Below, piece after piece: positions 9,093 through 17,892 of a stretch of DNA of 64,000 nt. Source of the DNA: Rickettsia rickettsii (GTDB lineage: Bacteria; Pseudomonadota; Alphaproteobacteria; Rickettsiales; Rickettsiaceae). Position 1 is the stretch's first letter. Each line of letters begins with the position of its first letter. The notes beneath the pieces were generated by a model, which was given only the letters and a program-made list of their open reading frames with translations, made no database searches and had not been told where the DNA came from. Location: assembly GCF_001951015.1 (NCBI RefSeq), contig NZ_CP018914.1, forward strand, positions 806,001-870,000, in the 5' to 3' direction. The translations under genes and the position numbers were made by a program.

Positions 9093-10016
9093 TTACTCAT
9101 ATATCGCTTTTGCTGCTCGAAGTTTTGCCGATCTCGCTCTAATATTTAGCCCTACTTCTTTATCTGACGGTGCTAGAGCTTTGTTAGTAATAATCTTAAG
9201 CCATTTATTTGGATCAATTGTCATGTCGTCTTTAGCATATTTTGATCTTACTACCGGCTTTTCCGAATTTTCTTTAAAGAAATTCTTAACTATCCTATCT
9301 TCTAAAGAGTGAAAAGACACCACAACTAAACGTCCGTCTTTCTTTAATATATTTTTTACATTCACTAAAAACTGCTCTAACTCCCCAAGCTCATCGTTTA
9401 CATAAATCCTAATGGCTTGAAAGGTTTTAGTTGCAGGATCAATTTTGCCTTTTCTAAATCCTATACTACTTCTAACAATCTCGGCTAACTTGCCTGTACT
9501 ATCAATTCTCGCCGTTTTTCTATATTCTACAATTCTCTTAGCAATTCTTCGTGAAAAGCTCTCATCTCCGTATTTGTAAATTACGTCAGCTAGCTCTTTT
9601 TCCTCTGCCGCATTTACAAACTCCTCGGCACTAAGCCCTTGCCCGCTCATACGCATATCGAGTGGTCCATCATGCAAAAACGAAAATCCTCTATCTGCTA
9701 TATCTAACTGCATTGATGAAACGCCTAAATCCAGCACTATCCCATCAAATTTTTTTTCCTTAAGCTTTGCAAAACTATCCGCAAAATTTGTTTCTACAAA
9801 ATCAAATCTCTCACCGTAATTTTGCTGAATTTCTTCGGCTCTTTTAATTACGTTTGGATCACGATCCAAGGCTGTGACATAACAGTTACAGCTTTCTAAT
9901 ATTGCTTTGCTATATCCTCCTGCTCCAAACGTACAATCTAAATAAGACTCACCGGCTTTTGGGCTTAAGGCCTCTAACATTTCATTTAGCATTACAGACA
10001 CGTGAGATTGTATCAC
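9093..10016 (-). CDS. rsmH: 16S rRNA (cytosine-1402-N4) methyltransferase
   Basis: A 307-residue RsmH/MraW. It uses S-adenosylmethionine to methylate C1402 of 16S rRNA in the ribosomal P site. Visible family signatures are HVSVMLNEMLEAL at the start, the SAM motif DCTFGAGGYS (about 25-34), DLGVSSMQLD (about 96-105), RGFSFLHDGPLDMRM (about 109-123) and the late VVVSFHSLEDRIVK. The start overlaps the last base of mraZ, and ftsL follows after 6 bp, so translation within the operon is tightly coupled. Confidence 0.97.
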   Translation of the reverse strand: MIQSHVSVMLNEMLEALSPKAGESYLDCTFGAGGYSKAILESCNCYVTALDRDPNVIKRAEEIQQNYGERFDFVETNFADSFAKLKEKKFDGIVLDLGVSSMQLDIADRGFSFLHDGPLDMRMSGQGLSAEEFVNAAEEKELADVIYKYGDESFSRRIAKRIVEYRKTARIDSTGKLAEIVRSSIGFRKGKIDPATKTFQAIRIYVNDELGELEQFLVNVKNILKKDGRLVVVSFHSLEDRIVKNFFKENSEKPVVRSKYAKDDMTIDPNKWLKIITNKALAPSDKEVGLNIRARSAKLRAAKAIYE

Positions 10017-10465
10017 TAATGAGCATTCCTTAGAGTTAAGCGCTTTTCATGAGCAATTTTTTGAGCGGCATTTAAATATTTCTCAAAATTCTGCGGCTGC
10101 CAAATCTCAAAAATCACCCCTTTACCTACAAAACATGCTTGCTCTTCGATTCCTGCATGCTTCATTAAAGATTGCGGCAATATAATTCTTCCCTCCCCAT
10201 CAAAGGAAAGTTGTACAGCTTCCCCGAATATCATAGTCTCAAACGCATCACGCTCCTCGGAATAAGGATCAAGCGTCTCTATCATCTGCCTTAATTTCTC
10301 GATATGCGAAATACCGCACACCTCTATACAATTATTCCTAATCGACGGATAAGCAATTACACCGTTAAATAATTCTTTCCCTAGTACCGCACGGTAATTC
10401 GCCGGCACCGATACCCTACTCTTTTTATCAACACCATTTACATACTTAGATAAAAATACATTCAT
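10016..10465 (-). CDS. mraZ: transcriptional regulator MraZ
   Basis: A 149-residue protein with two SpoVT/AbrB-like swapped-hairpin repeats. Key segments are [14 protein letters not shown] (about 12-25) and the matching [17 protein letters not shown] (about 92-108). MraZ forms a ring-shaped oligomer, binds DNA upstream of its own operon and represses the dcw genes in E. coli. It is the first gene of the mraZ-rsmH-ftsL-ftsI block. Candidate binding boxes and a promoter lie directly upstream, so autoregulation looks preserved. Confidence 0.95.
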
Positions 10466-10475
10466 TGGTATAATT

Positions 10476-10500
10476 TGGGTTAATTTGGGATTTAATGGGA
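10476..10500 (-). promoter_or_regulatory. three TGGGN boxes, candidate MraZ operator
   Basis: On the plus strand TGGG occurs at 10476, 10486 and 10496, an exact 10-bp period with 5-nt spacers, 11-31 bp before the mraZ start. E. coli MraZ is known to bind TGGGN direct repeats separated by 5 nt. Here the boxes read on the strand opposite to the gene, between the likely promoter and the start codon. Confidence 0.65.
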
Positions 10501-10501
10501 A

Positions 10502-10535
10502 ATTATAGAATATTATAGGAATATCAAGGAGTCAA
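10502..10535 (-). promoter_or_regulatory. candidate mraZ operon promoter
   Basis: Reading the minus strand, TTGACT (10530-10535) is followed 17 bp later by TATTCT (10507-10512), with two TATAAT hexamers at 10512-10517 and 10502-10507. A sigma-70-type promoter here is likely, but which -10 is used is unclear. Confidence 0.5.
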
Positions 10536-10570
10536 GGGTTTTTAACAAGGATGAATTAAATTATTAAGAT

Positions 10571-10666
10571 GTCATACCGTGGCTTGACCACGGTATCCAA
10601 AAAAATAATTTAAAATACTAATATTAGTATTTTAGAATGGATTCCGCTATCAAGTCGTGGGATGAC
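10571..10666. repeat. palindromic repeat, family C
   Basis: Arms GTCATACCGTGGCTTGACCA and CTATCAAGTCGTGGGATGAC enclose the central palindrome AAAATACTAATATTAGTATTTT (split here as AAAATACTAAT and its complement). Confidence 0.8.
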
Positions 10667-10800
10667 AGAGGGGGAATTGATCCACACAACAACGCCATAC
10701 AGGAATAACATCGAACCACACAACAAAGTTTAATCCAATGATTTTATGGATTTTTTAAAGTGATTTTCACCTTGAAAATTCATATTATTTAATATATTAA

Positions 10801-10980
10801 TTTCAGATAAATGATTATAGTAATTTTATAGATAATTCTCTTGTTACCACTAAAGATATAGAAAAATTAAATGATACTACAAATTTCTATACCGGTTCAA
10901 GAATATCTAAAATTGTTGTGGTTGCTAATGAAAATCCTGAAGAGTTAGGACTTGAATTAGCTGGTGAAGTACATGAATAG
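10801..10980 (+). pseudogene. unrecognised coding remnant
   Basis: An open frame of 59 codons without an in-frame ATG. It reads ...YSNFIDNSLVTTKDIEKLND...RISKIVVVANENPEELG...GEVHE and ends in TAG. Composition looks protein-like, but there is no start and I do not recognise the family. It is probably the 3' end of a decayed gene. Confidence 0.35.
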
Positions 10981-11127
10981 GTTTCTTAAACATACTCAAT
11001 AATGACCTATAAAACTATTTTAATATAGGTTAATTTAAAAAATATTAAATTATATTATGTTTTATTTGAAATAATTATTGATTAATGTTAATAATGATTT
11101 TATTTTTTACATAAATAAAGGTTAATT

Positions 11128-11334
11128 ATGCCGCAACTTAAAATAGGTATTTTTAAAATACATAAATATTGTAAAAATATAAAAACTACAACTCAATCAA
11201 ACTCTAACTATCCCCTAAAGAAAAAAACTACTGAAAAAAAAATTAAACCCCACTGTAAAATATAGAAATATGCTCCCAACCAAGATATTTGGACACCGGA
11301 TACTGAACTTCTTGGAACAGATTATGACACATAA
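11128..11334 (+). pseudogene. small basic ORF interrupted by one in-frame TAG
   Basis: The ATG at 11128 opens a 68-codon frame (MPQLKIGIFKIHKYCKNIK...) broken only by TAG at codon 46. The same frame then continues with KYAPNQDIWTPDTELLGTDYDT to a TAA. The first part is Lys-rich and the second acidic. The family is unknown. It may be a recently inactivated gene. Confidence 0.4.
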
Positions 11335-11401
11335 TTATAAATCTAGCATTCTTGATATATATTGTGAACAAATGCTAAGTTTGAGCTTTAAAATCTAATT
11401 T

Positions 11402-12799
11402 ATGTTTAATTTACCTATTGATAATATTATCGTATTCATATACCTAATATCTATTCTACTTATTGGTATATATTACCGAACTAAAAATAGTAGTTTTAAG
11501 AACTATGCAAATGTTGAAAGTAAAGCGCAAAATAGTAAGCTGTTATTAATAGCTACGATATTTGTAAGTTCTGTCGGAGGAGCCACCACTTTCGGCATTA
11601 TGGAAAAGGCTTTTTTGGGGCATGAATATTATGCTTACGCTCTTATACTTACAATACCTATAGATATATTAATTGCAATCTATATAGTGCCTTTAATTGC
11701 CAAACATTACGGAGCTGAAAGCATCGGCGATATCCTAAGTACATATTACGGTAATATAGGTCGTTTTATCGGAGGGGTTAGTTCGGTTATCGTTTCAGTG
11801 GGGTTTTTGGCTGCTCAAATAAGCGTCAGCGGCTATATTTTTCAATATATCTTAGAAATAAATGATGTAAATGGGGTAATTTTAAGTTATAGTATAGTAC
11901 TTATATATACTACAATAGGCGGTTTACAATCTATTGTTTTTACTAATTTACTACAATTTTTGGCGATGATAATCGCTATACCAACCATAACTTTTATCAG
12001 TTTAAATAAAATCGGTTTTGTAGATTTTATTAATAACCTACCTACGGAAAATGCAAATTTTGATCGGAGCAACCTACTTTCTTATACAATCGCAGCAGCT
12101 TTAAGTTTTAGCGTCATGAATCTATATCCTACATTTATTCAAAGAGCTTTAATTAATAAAAATCCTACGCAAACAACTAAAGCAATATATGCAAAATCCG
12201 CTATATATTTTTTCTTCTTGATTTGCATTACTTTAAATGGTTTAACTGCTTATAAGCTTTATCCAAACCAACCGTCAAATTTAGTATTACCTTATTTAAT
12301 CAACCAAATCATCCCAACTTTAATTCAAGGGATAGTAATGAGTGGACTCTTAGCTGCCGTTATGTCTACTGCTGATTCTGATTTAAACGTTACTTCTATA
12401 GCTATTGTTAAAGATATAATCAATCCTATTTTTAAGGTTAAAAATCAGCAAAAATTATTATTAATTGCTCGAATTATTAACGTTATAATAGGAAGTTTTG
12501 CAATAATTGTAGCTTTAAAATTTAGTAATGTAATTGACTTAGTAGTATTCTTCACTGGTTTCTGGGGACCGGTAACATTAGTACCGTTAATAACAACGCT
12601 TTTTGGTATCAGAACATCTAAAACTATAATGGTCTTATCATCACTTGGCGGAGCAGCTATCTTCTTAATATGGGAATATTATTCTTTATCGTTGCAATAT
12701 TTCAACCTTAGAGGAGTGTTTATAGGGACAATGGTGAGTCTTGTGATATTTATTCTAGGATGGTGGTATTCTAATGTCATTACGAAGAAAGTCATATAA
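11402..12799 (+). CDS. sodium:solute symporter family transporter
   Basis: A 465-residue integral membrane protein with about 12-13 hydrophobic helices and the LeuT-like fold features of the SSS family. These include the early SSVGGATTFG segment (about 56-65, matching the family SxxSGxTxxG region) and the GLLAAVMSTADSDLN motif (about 314-328), which carries the conserved Ser/Thr and Asp of the sodium site. It is expected to import a small solute (proline, pantothenate or similar) using a sodium gradient. The substrate cannot be read from sequence. It appears to be a stand-alone gene. Confidence 0.88.
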   Translation: MFNLPIDNIIVFIYLISILLIGIYYRTKNSSFKNYANVESKAQNSKLLLIATIFVSSVGGATTFGIMEKAFLGHEYYAYALILTIPIDILIAIYIVPLIAKHYGAESIGDILSTYYGNIGRFIGGVSSVIVSVGFLAAQISVSGYIFQYILEINDVNGVILSYSIVLIYTTIGGLQSIVFTNLLQFLAMIIAIPTITFISLNKIGFVDFINNLPTENANFDRSNLLSYTIAAALSFSVMNLYPTFIQRALINKNPTQTTKAIYAKSAIYFFFLICITLNGLTAYKLYPNQPSNLVLPYLINQIIPTLIQGIVMSGLLAAVMSTADSDLNVTSIAIVKDIINPIFKVKNQQKLLLIARIINVIIGSFAIIVALKFSNVIDLVVFFTGFWGPVTLVPLITTLFGIRTSKTIMVLSSLGGAAIFLIWEYYSLSLQYFNLRGVFIGTMVSLVIFILGWWYSNVITKKVI

Positions 12800-12878
12800 A
12801 ATATATTATCTATTTACTTGAAGTTTTAAATAATTTAATATGTTAACTCAAGATTAATAATTGAATTATGAGGATTTT

Positions 12879-13239
12879 ATGTCTAAGCAAAATAGTATTG
12901 AAGGAAAATATAGCATAATAATTCCTATTGAAGACAAGAATGGGAGAATAAAATTTAAGCTTAAATTCACGTGATGACGTTAATGGCAGCACTTTAGCTG
13001 ATATAGCTAAGTATTCAGAAAATATGCGTAATATGTATTACTCTATTAAGCAAAAAAATTATGCTGTTAACTCTTTAATGACAGGAACTTTAAATTATTC
13101 TATTCATAGTACAATGACTCCATATTATCCTGACTTAACTAAATTTAATATTAATTATTTATCTCAGAATGATGAACCTAAATTAATAGGCAAAGCATAC
13201 CAAGAACTTAAAGATCCTATTGAGGATATAAAAAGCTAG
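12879..13239 (+). pseudogene. frameshifted small gene, unknown
   Basis: The first frame starts MSKQNSIEGKYSIIIPIEDKN and runs about 31 codons to TGA. A one-base shift near 12960 leads into a second frame (LNSRDDVNGSTLADIAKYS...) that continues to 13239, ending DPIEDIKS. Joined, they give a protein of about 120 residues. I do not recognise it. The Tyr/Asn-rich second half stands alone as a 71-codon ORF from 13024 but probably is not a separate gene. Confidence 0.5.
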
Positions 13240-13269
13240 CCTTATTGCATGAATCCAGAAACCTGCTCG

Positions 13270-13389
13270 ATGTCATTCCTGCGGAAGCGGAAATTCAGTG
13301 ACAAGTAGGAAAATCGAGCTTTTAATTTTTTAAATTTAGTATGTCTAGACTTTTTAGTGACTGGATTCCCGCCTCCGCGGGAATGACAT
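13270..13389. repeat. palindromic repeat, family A
   Basis: Arms TGTCATTCCTGCGGAAGCGG and CCCGCCTCCGCGGGAATGAC, about 120 bp overall, lie just beyond the 3' end of uvrC. Confidence 0.85.
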
Positions 13390-13427
13390 CGCGACTCATA
13401 CAACTAGGTTTTTCATGAGTTATAATA

Positions 13428-15347
13428 TTAGTTTTTTCTGTGCAAAACATTAAAAATCATCTCAGCAAGTAACTTGTTAATACCATTTACTTTAGCAAGC
13501 TCATATATGGTTGCGTCGCATACTGCTTTATACGAACCGAAATAATGCAGTAATGCTTTTTTTCGAGTTTCACCTACGCCCTCTATATCGTCAAGGCGTG
13601 ATATTTTTATAGCACGTGATCTACCTAGTCTATGATTCTTTATGGCAAAATTATGTGCCTCATCTCGCAAGATTTGTAAATATTTCATAACAGGCAAATT
13701 CTTATCTAGAGTAAATACTTCCTTACCTATCACATGGAACTGTTCAAAACCGGCATTTCTATCTACTCCTTTTGACATACAAACAAAAGGAATATTCATT
13801 TCAAATTTATCCATCACCTCTTTAACGACGCCTAAATGCCCTTTGCCGCCGTCTATAATCATTAAGCTTGGCAATTTATGCGGCTCTTGCCTTAACCTTG
13901 TAAGCCGCCTTGTTAGGACTTGCCGGAGCATCTCATAATCGTCACCTTTTATGTCACCCCAGCAGTTCTTGATGCCATTCCCGCGAAAGCAGGAATCCAT
14001 TAACCTTTTTGGATCCCCGCTTTCACGGGAATGACATACGAGAGAGGGAGCATAGACATTAAAAACCCGATATTCTTTTTTATCAAAACCGACTTTACCA
14101 GCAACTACCATCACTCCAACCGCAAACTTACCTTGAATATGGCTATTATCATAAATCTCAATTCTTTCAGGAATTGCAGAAAGACCAAATAGCTCTTTAA
14201 TTTCAAATATAATCTCTTGATTTTTTGCAAATTTCTTCAAATACTGCTCTAGAGAAAATAAAGCATTTATCTCAGCATTTTGAACTAATTTAGCCTTACC
14301 GCCTTTATTAGGTACTGTAATATTAAGCTGAAGTATATTGTTGATTTTCTTAATCGCCTCTATCACATTCTCTTTATCATTAATTTCATGATTAATTATA
14401 ATTGCCGCAGGCACGTGTTGTTTTTGGTAAAATTGTAATAAAAAATATTCTAATACTTCTTCTTTGGTACTATTTTCGGTAGAAGTAGGAAAATAAGGAA
14501 TATTACCGCATGCTTGCCCTGCCCTATATAAAAACACTTCCACGCAATAATGCCCGTTCTTTTCCACAATAGCGATTATATCTGCGTCTTTAACGACATC
14601 TGAAACCCCTGCCTTAAGCTGCACATAACTAAGTGCTTTAATGCGATCTCTAATTTCTGCCGCCTCTTCAAAACGCATCTGACTACTTAGCTCTTCCATC
14701 TTTCTAGATAGGTTCTCTTGGAGTTCTTTAGTGCGACCTTGTAAGAAATCTTTAACCTGAGTTACTAAGTCTCTATAGTCTTCCTTGTTTATTTTACCGA
14801 CGCAAGGAGCATAACAACGTTTTATTTCATATTGTAAGCAAGGACGAGTACGTGAATTAAAGTAATTATCCGTGCAGGAACGTAATTTAAAAATTTTTTG
14901 TAGTTCGGTCAAAGTAGTATTAACGTCCACACTCGAGGCAAAAGGACCAAAAAACTTCCCGTCACTTAGAGTTTTACCTCGATATTTTAGTAATTGTGGG
15001 AAATCATGCTCTAAACGTAACTTAATGAAAGGAAAAGACTTGCAGTCCTTAAGAAGAATATTAAATTTCGGCTGAAATTTCTTGATTAACTGTGCTTCTA
15101 AAAGTAGTGCTTCAACTTCAGAATTAGTGATGCTATACTCTAAAAAACAAGTATTTGCAATCATCCGAAGCGTCTTATTATCTAAATTGCTTTTAATGTA
15201 ATTAGTAAGGCGTTTCTTTAAATTTTTAGCTTTACCGACATAGAGAACTTGCTTGTTAACGTCAAACATTCGATAAACCCCTGAACGTTCAGGAGCATCT
15301 ATAAGTTTAGATTTAATTAACTCACTTCCGGTAATTTCTAGGGTCAT
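13428..15347 (-). CDS. uvrC: excinuclease ABC subunit C with in-frame palindromic insertion
   Basis: A 639-residue UvrC, the dual-incision nuclease of nucleotide excision repair. The N-terminal GIY-YIG domain begins GVYRMFDVNKQVLYVGKAKNLK (the region around residues 23-44; GVY and YVG stand for GIY and YIG). It is followed by the Cys-rich RPCLQYEIKRCYAPC (about 168-182), the UVR motif (about 208-243), the RNase H-like endonuclease domain with EIYDNSHIQG (about 399-408), and C-terminal helix-hairpin-helix repeats. At about residues 436-466 there is an extra CHSRESGDPKRLMDSCFRGN segment encoded by a family A repeat, between IEIYDNSHIQGKFAVG... and the GDDYEML region. The frame stays open, so the protein is probably functional. 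Confidence 0.95.
   Translation of the reverse strand: MTLEITGSELIKSKLIDAPERSGVYRMFDVNKQVLYVGKAKNLKKRLTNYIKSNLDNKTLRMIANTCFLEYSITNSEVEALLLEAQLIKKFQPKFNILLKDCKSFPFIKLRLEHDFPQLLKYRGKTLSDGKFFGPFASSVDVNTTLTELQKIFKLRSCTDNYFNSRTRPCLQYEIKRCYAPCVGKINKEDYRDLVTQVKDFLQGRTKELQENLSRKMEELSSQMRFEEAAEIRDRIKALSYVQLKAGVSDVVKDADIIAIVEKNGHYCVEVFLYRAGQACGNIPYFPTSTENSTKEEVLEYFLLQFYQKQHVPAAIIINHEINDKENVIEAIKKINNILQLNITVPNKGGKAKLVQNAEINALFSLEQYLKKFAKNQEIIFEIKELFGLSAIPERIEIYDNSHIQGKFAVGVMVVAGKVGFDKKEYRVFNVYAPSLVCHSRESGDPKRLMDSCFRGNGIKNCWGDIKGDDYEMLRQVLTRRLTRLRQEPHKLPSLMIIDGGKGHLGVVKEVMDKFEMNIPFVCMSKGVDRNAGFEQFHVIGKEVFTLDKNLPVMKYLQILRDEAHNFAIKNHRLGRSRAIKISRLDDIEGVGETRKKALLHYFGSYKAVCDATIYELAKVNGINKLLAEMIFNVLHRKN
13972..14037. 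repeat. family A palindromic repeat inside uvrC
   Basis: A short copy, ATGCCATTCCCGCGAAAGCA facing GCTTTCACGGGAATGACAT, lies in frame in the uvrC coding sequence and encodes about 22 extra residues. Confidence 0.9.
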
Positions 15348-15370
15348 GTGTATAGTGGTCCTTAGCTAAA

Positions 15371-15483
15371 AGCCGAAATCCAGAAAAAATAACCTTAATA
15401 TTGATATAAAAATTACACATTAAACCTAAAAAAACAAGTTTTTTATAGGTTTTACTGGATTCCTGCCTTTGTGGGCATGACAT
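15371..15483. repeat. palindromic repeat, family A (left arm worn)
   Basis: The right arm CTGCCTTTGTGGGCATGACA is intact. The left arm has decayed to CCGAAATCCAG. The interior (CCTTAATATTGATATAAAAA) matches the copy at 41680-41823. Confidence 0.7.
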
Positions 15484-15511
15484 AGAAGAGTGCACCATGC
15501 AACAATAACCT

Positions 15512-16039
15512 TCAATTCCCCGTTTTATTATACGGATTGTCATTTGCGACTTTAACATTCACTATTTTTCGTGTATTGTCATCAAAGAAAAAGGTTATTT
15601 TAAACTCATCTCCTACATTTAAATCTACTTTTGGGTCATAAAGCATAATATGCATGTCACCGGGCTTAAAATCAACATTAATATTACCGGCAATTAAAAA
15701 TGGATAATCCACTTTTACCATTTTACTAACCCCTTGATCATTAATTGTTTGATGAATTTCTATTCCACTTATCTTATCTGAAGATATATTCACTAAATTA
15801 TAACTCTTACTTCTACTATTTATTAATGTAAAATACATAGCAGAATTGCTAACTTTACCTTGCACATTTGTTGTAGGTCTTGCCCAAGGCTGTGCAAAGT
15901 GAACGGCTGCCTCTGCAGGTAAATCATCGGGCTGATCAGAAGAAGAATTTGTAGAATTAGGATTTTGAGCTGTTTGGTTATCAGCATAGTTTACTGCACA
16001 AATTAAAGTTATAAAACTAATTAGTAATGTTTTTAGCAT
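15512..16039 (-). CDS. periplasmic copper chaperone, PCu(A)C family
   Basis: A 175-residue secreted protein. Residues 1-19 form a signal peptide (MLKTLLISFITLICAVNYA). A Ser/Asn/Pro-rich linker follows, then a PCu(A)C domain from about 48, with AMYFTLINSRSKSYNL, IEIHQTINDQGVSKM and GDMHIMLYDP. These supply the His and Met residues of the H(M)...HxM copper(I) site. Members of this family deliver Cu(I) for the CuA/CuB centres of cytochrome oxidase, often together with Sco, which is encoded at 39888-40505. The gene stands alone between uvrC and the alkylation-repair remnants. Confidence 0.85.
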   Translation of the reverse strand: MLKTLLISFITLICAVNYADNQTAQNPNSTNSSSDQPDDLPAEAAVHFAQPWARPTTNVQGKVSNSAMYFTLINSRSKSYNLVNISSDKISGIEIHQTINDQGVSKMVKVDYPFLIAGNINVDFKPGDMHIMLYDPKVDLNVGDEFKITFFFDDNTRKIVNVKVANDNPYNKTGN

Positions 16040-16092
16040 AATAATACCCTTAATAAATTAAAATGAAATATTAACATAGATTAAATATAAAT

Positions 16093-16788
16093 CTAGTTTT
16101 TTAAAAGATATTTTTTGTACACTTCTTGTGGTAATCTCTCTATAGCATAACGAACTGCGATTCTTGGCATTTGTAAAGTATAGCGATCCAAAAAATCTAT
16201 TAATTGTTTTTCATCTTTTTTTCCTGCTTCACGTAGCATCCAACCTACTGCTTTATACATTAAATCATGTTTATCGTTTAAGAGTAATTTTGCTATTTCA
16301 AAAGTCGTATCTAATGTATTATTTTTGATAAAATACCAAGTAGCAACTATAGCTATTCGTCTTTTCCATAGAATTTCCGATTTTGTTAGTGTAAAGAGAT
16401 AATCCTTTTCTTTATCCCATAAATAAGCTCCGATTATATGATGAGCTGATGCATCCACTAAATTCCAATTATTTACGTGTTTTATATTGTTTAAATAAAA
16501 ATTATACAAAAACTCTTTATCTTGTGCTGTCTGATATTGCATAATCAAAATAGCTAATGCTAAAAATTTCTCTTCATTAAATTCTGAAGTAATAAGTCGG
16601 CTTAAATCCTCCATATCCAATTATAAATAACTTTTAGCTATTGTACGTAAAGTCGGCACGGTCACACCAATAAATCGGTCATGCTCTCCCTACTCTCCTC
16701 TAGTTTTCAAGAATAGCATTCTACGTTCTACAGGAATAGTAGCATTCTCAAGTAAAATATTTCTAATTTGTTGTCAATTTTCTCTCAT
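16093..16788 (-). pseudogene. DNA alkylation repair protein (AlkD-like) with three nonsense codons
   Basis: From an ATG at 16788 the minus strand has 232 codons in one frame, the exact size of AlkD-like DNA glycosylases. They include QQIRNILLENA, GEHDRFIGVTVPTLRTIAKS and later HEAT-like helices (NNWNLVDASAHHIIG, YKAVGWMLREAGKKD). The frame is cut by TGA at codon 5, TAG at codon 33 (where homologues have Tyr in GEYGEHDRF) and TAA at codon 56. There is no frameshift. Only the last 175 codons remain as an open frame. The ATG lies inside the 3' end of the ada remnant (26-bp overlap), a former operon. Any product of the remaining ORF would lack the N-terminal helices. Confidence 0.85.
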
Positions 16789-17803
16789 GTTCAATAAGCC
16801 ATTTTTTACGATGTAATCCCCTGCCATAGCCTCCAAGTTTGCCATTGCTATTAATAAATACGATGACAAGGAACAATGATTGCTAACTGATTCATACCAT
16901 TAGCATTTGCAACAGCTCTATAAGAATTAGGTTTGCCCAAAACTTTAGCCTGATTTAAATAGCTTCGTGTTTCACCGTAAGGTATATTAATTAATTCTTG
17001 CCAAACCATTTTTTGAAATGGGCTTCCTAAAAGCTATATAGACGTATTAAATTTTTCCGTTATAAGTACAATTGAAGATCCTCTTCAATCATTCAAATCG
17101 GTTCAGTGCTTCCAATAATAGCAGATTCTATCTTAATCCTTAGCCTCTCAAGTTCACGCTCCAAACCTCTTCGATCAACAAACTCTAGCAAATAAAGCAA
17201 TTTTTCATCACTAATTGCCAGCATAGAAACAAGAGGCGTATCTAGCCAAGCCGCTTTTAAAATATTTAAATGCCGGTTAAATTTTCGGTCCTCCCATTAT
17301 TTTAGAGACAGCATCTCGCAAACCGCTACTTGACTCATAACCCATATCAATTTGTGTATTCATGACCGATTCACCCATGCGCATTTGCTTCATCGCAATA
17401 CCCATACGCCTTGCTCTCGCATATTCTACAAACGTCATACCAAAACGTTTTTTAAATTGGCAACGTGCTGTAGAAGCAGCTACTGATAGCTCATCACAAT
17501 CACTATCTTTCCATCTTTTAGCAGGATTAAACTCAATAGCATTAACAAGAGTACAAACTAAACCTGAAGCTTCGCCAAGTATGTGAAAGAGCTTGCAACG
17601 CTGACCAGGTCTATATGAAGTATGCCAAGCTTCCTTAGCAGTTTTATAAAATTCACAATTTCAAATTTAGGTTTCCGTGCAGGACAAGTCAGTCTACAAA
17701 ATACTCTTGTTATTTTAACCGCTACAAAAAAGATATTTTCATATCTGTCATCTTTATTAATTAATGCCTGATAATATTCTTGTCTTTGAAGCTTATTAAA
17801 CAT
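16763..17803 (-). pseudogene. ada: broken ada (methyltransferase plus AraC regulator)
   Basis: Three Ada domains can be read in order in shifted frames. The N-terminal zinc/phosphotriester domain starts MFNKLQRQEYYQALINKDDR and has IFFVAVKITRVFCRLTCPAR, with the acceptor-type Cys. After a one-base deletion near 17655 come YRPGQRCKLF and an AraC-type helix-turn-helix (STARCQFKKRFGMTFVEYAR, then MGYESSSGLRDAVSKIMG). Last is a methyltransferase domain resembling ogt (AWLDTPLVSMLAISDEKLLY ... IIVPCHR ... NGKLGGYGRGLHRKKW), with several stops and frameshifts. It lies between intact ogt and dead alkD. It can no longer make full-length Ada. Confidence 0.88.
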
Positions 17804-17892
17804 ATTAATTTATCCTATAATATAAATTTATAATTATATTATATGAACTTTTTAAAACTCCTGTAACCGAAATTCAGGCATTGATTTTTTAT

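Noticed and set aside
15322-15558. 78-codon minus-strand ORF between uvrC and the copper chaperone
   Set aside because: It is made of repeat translation and the shifted end of the chaperone gene.
17362-17586. 74-codon plus-strand ORF
   Set aside because: It is antisense to the AraC-type part of the ada remnant, which explains the sequence fully.
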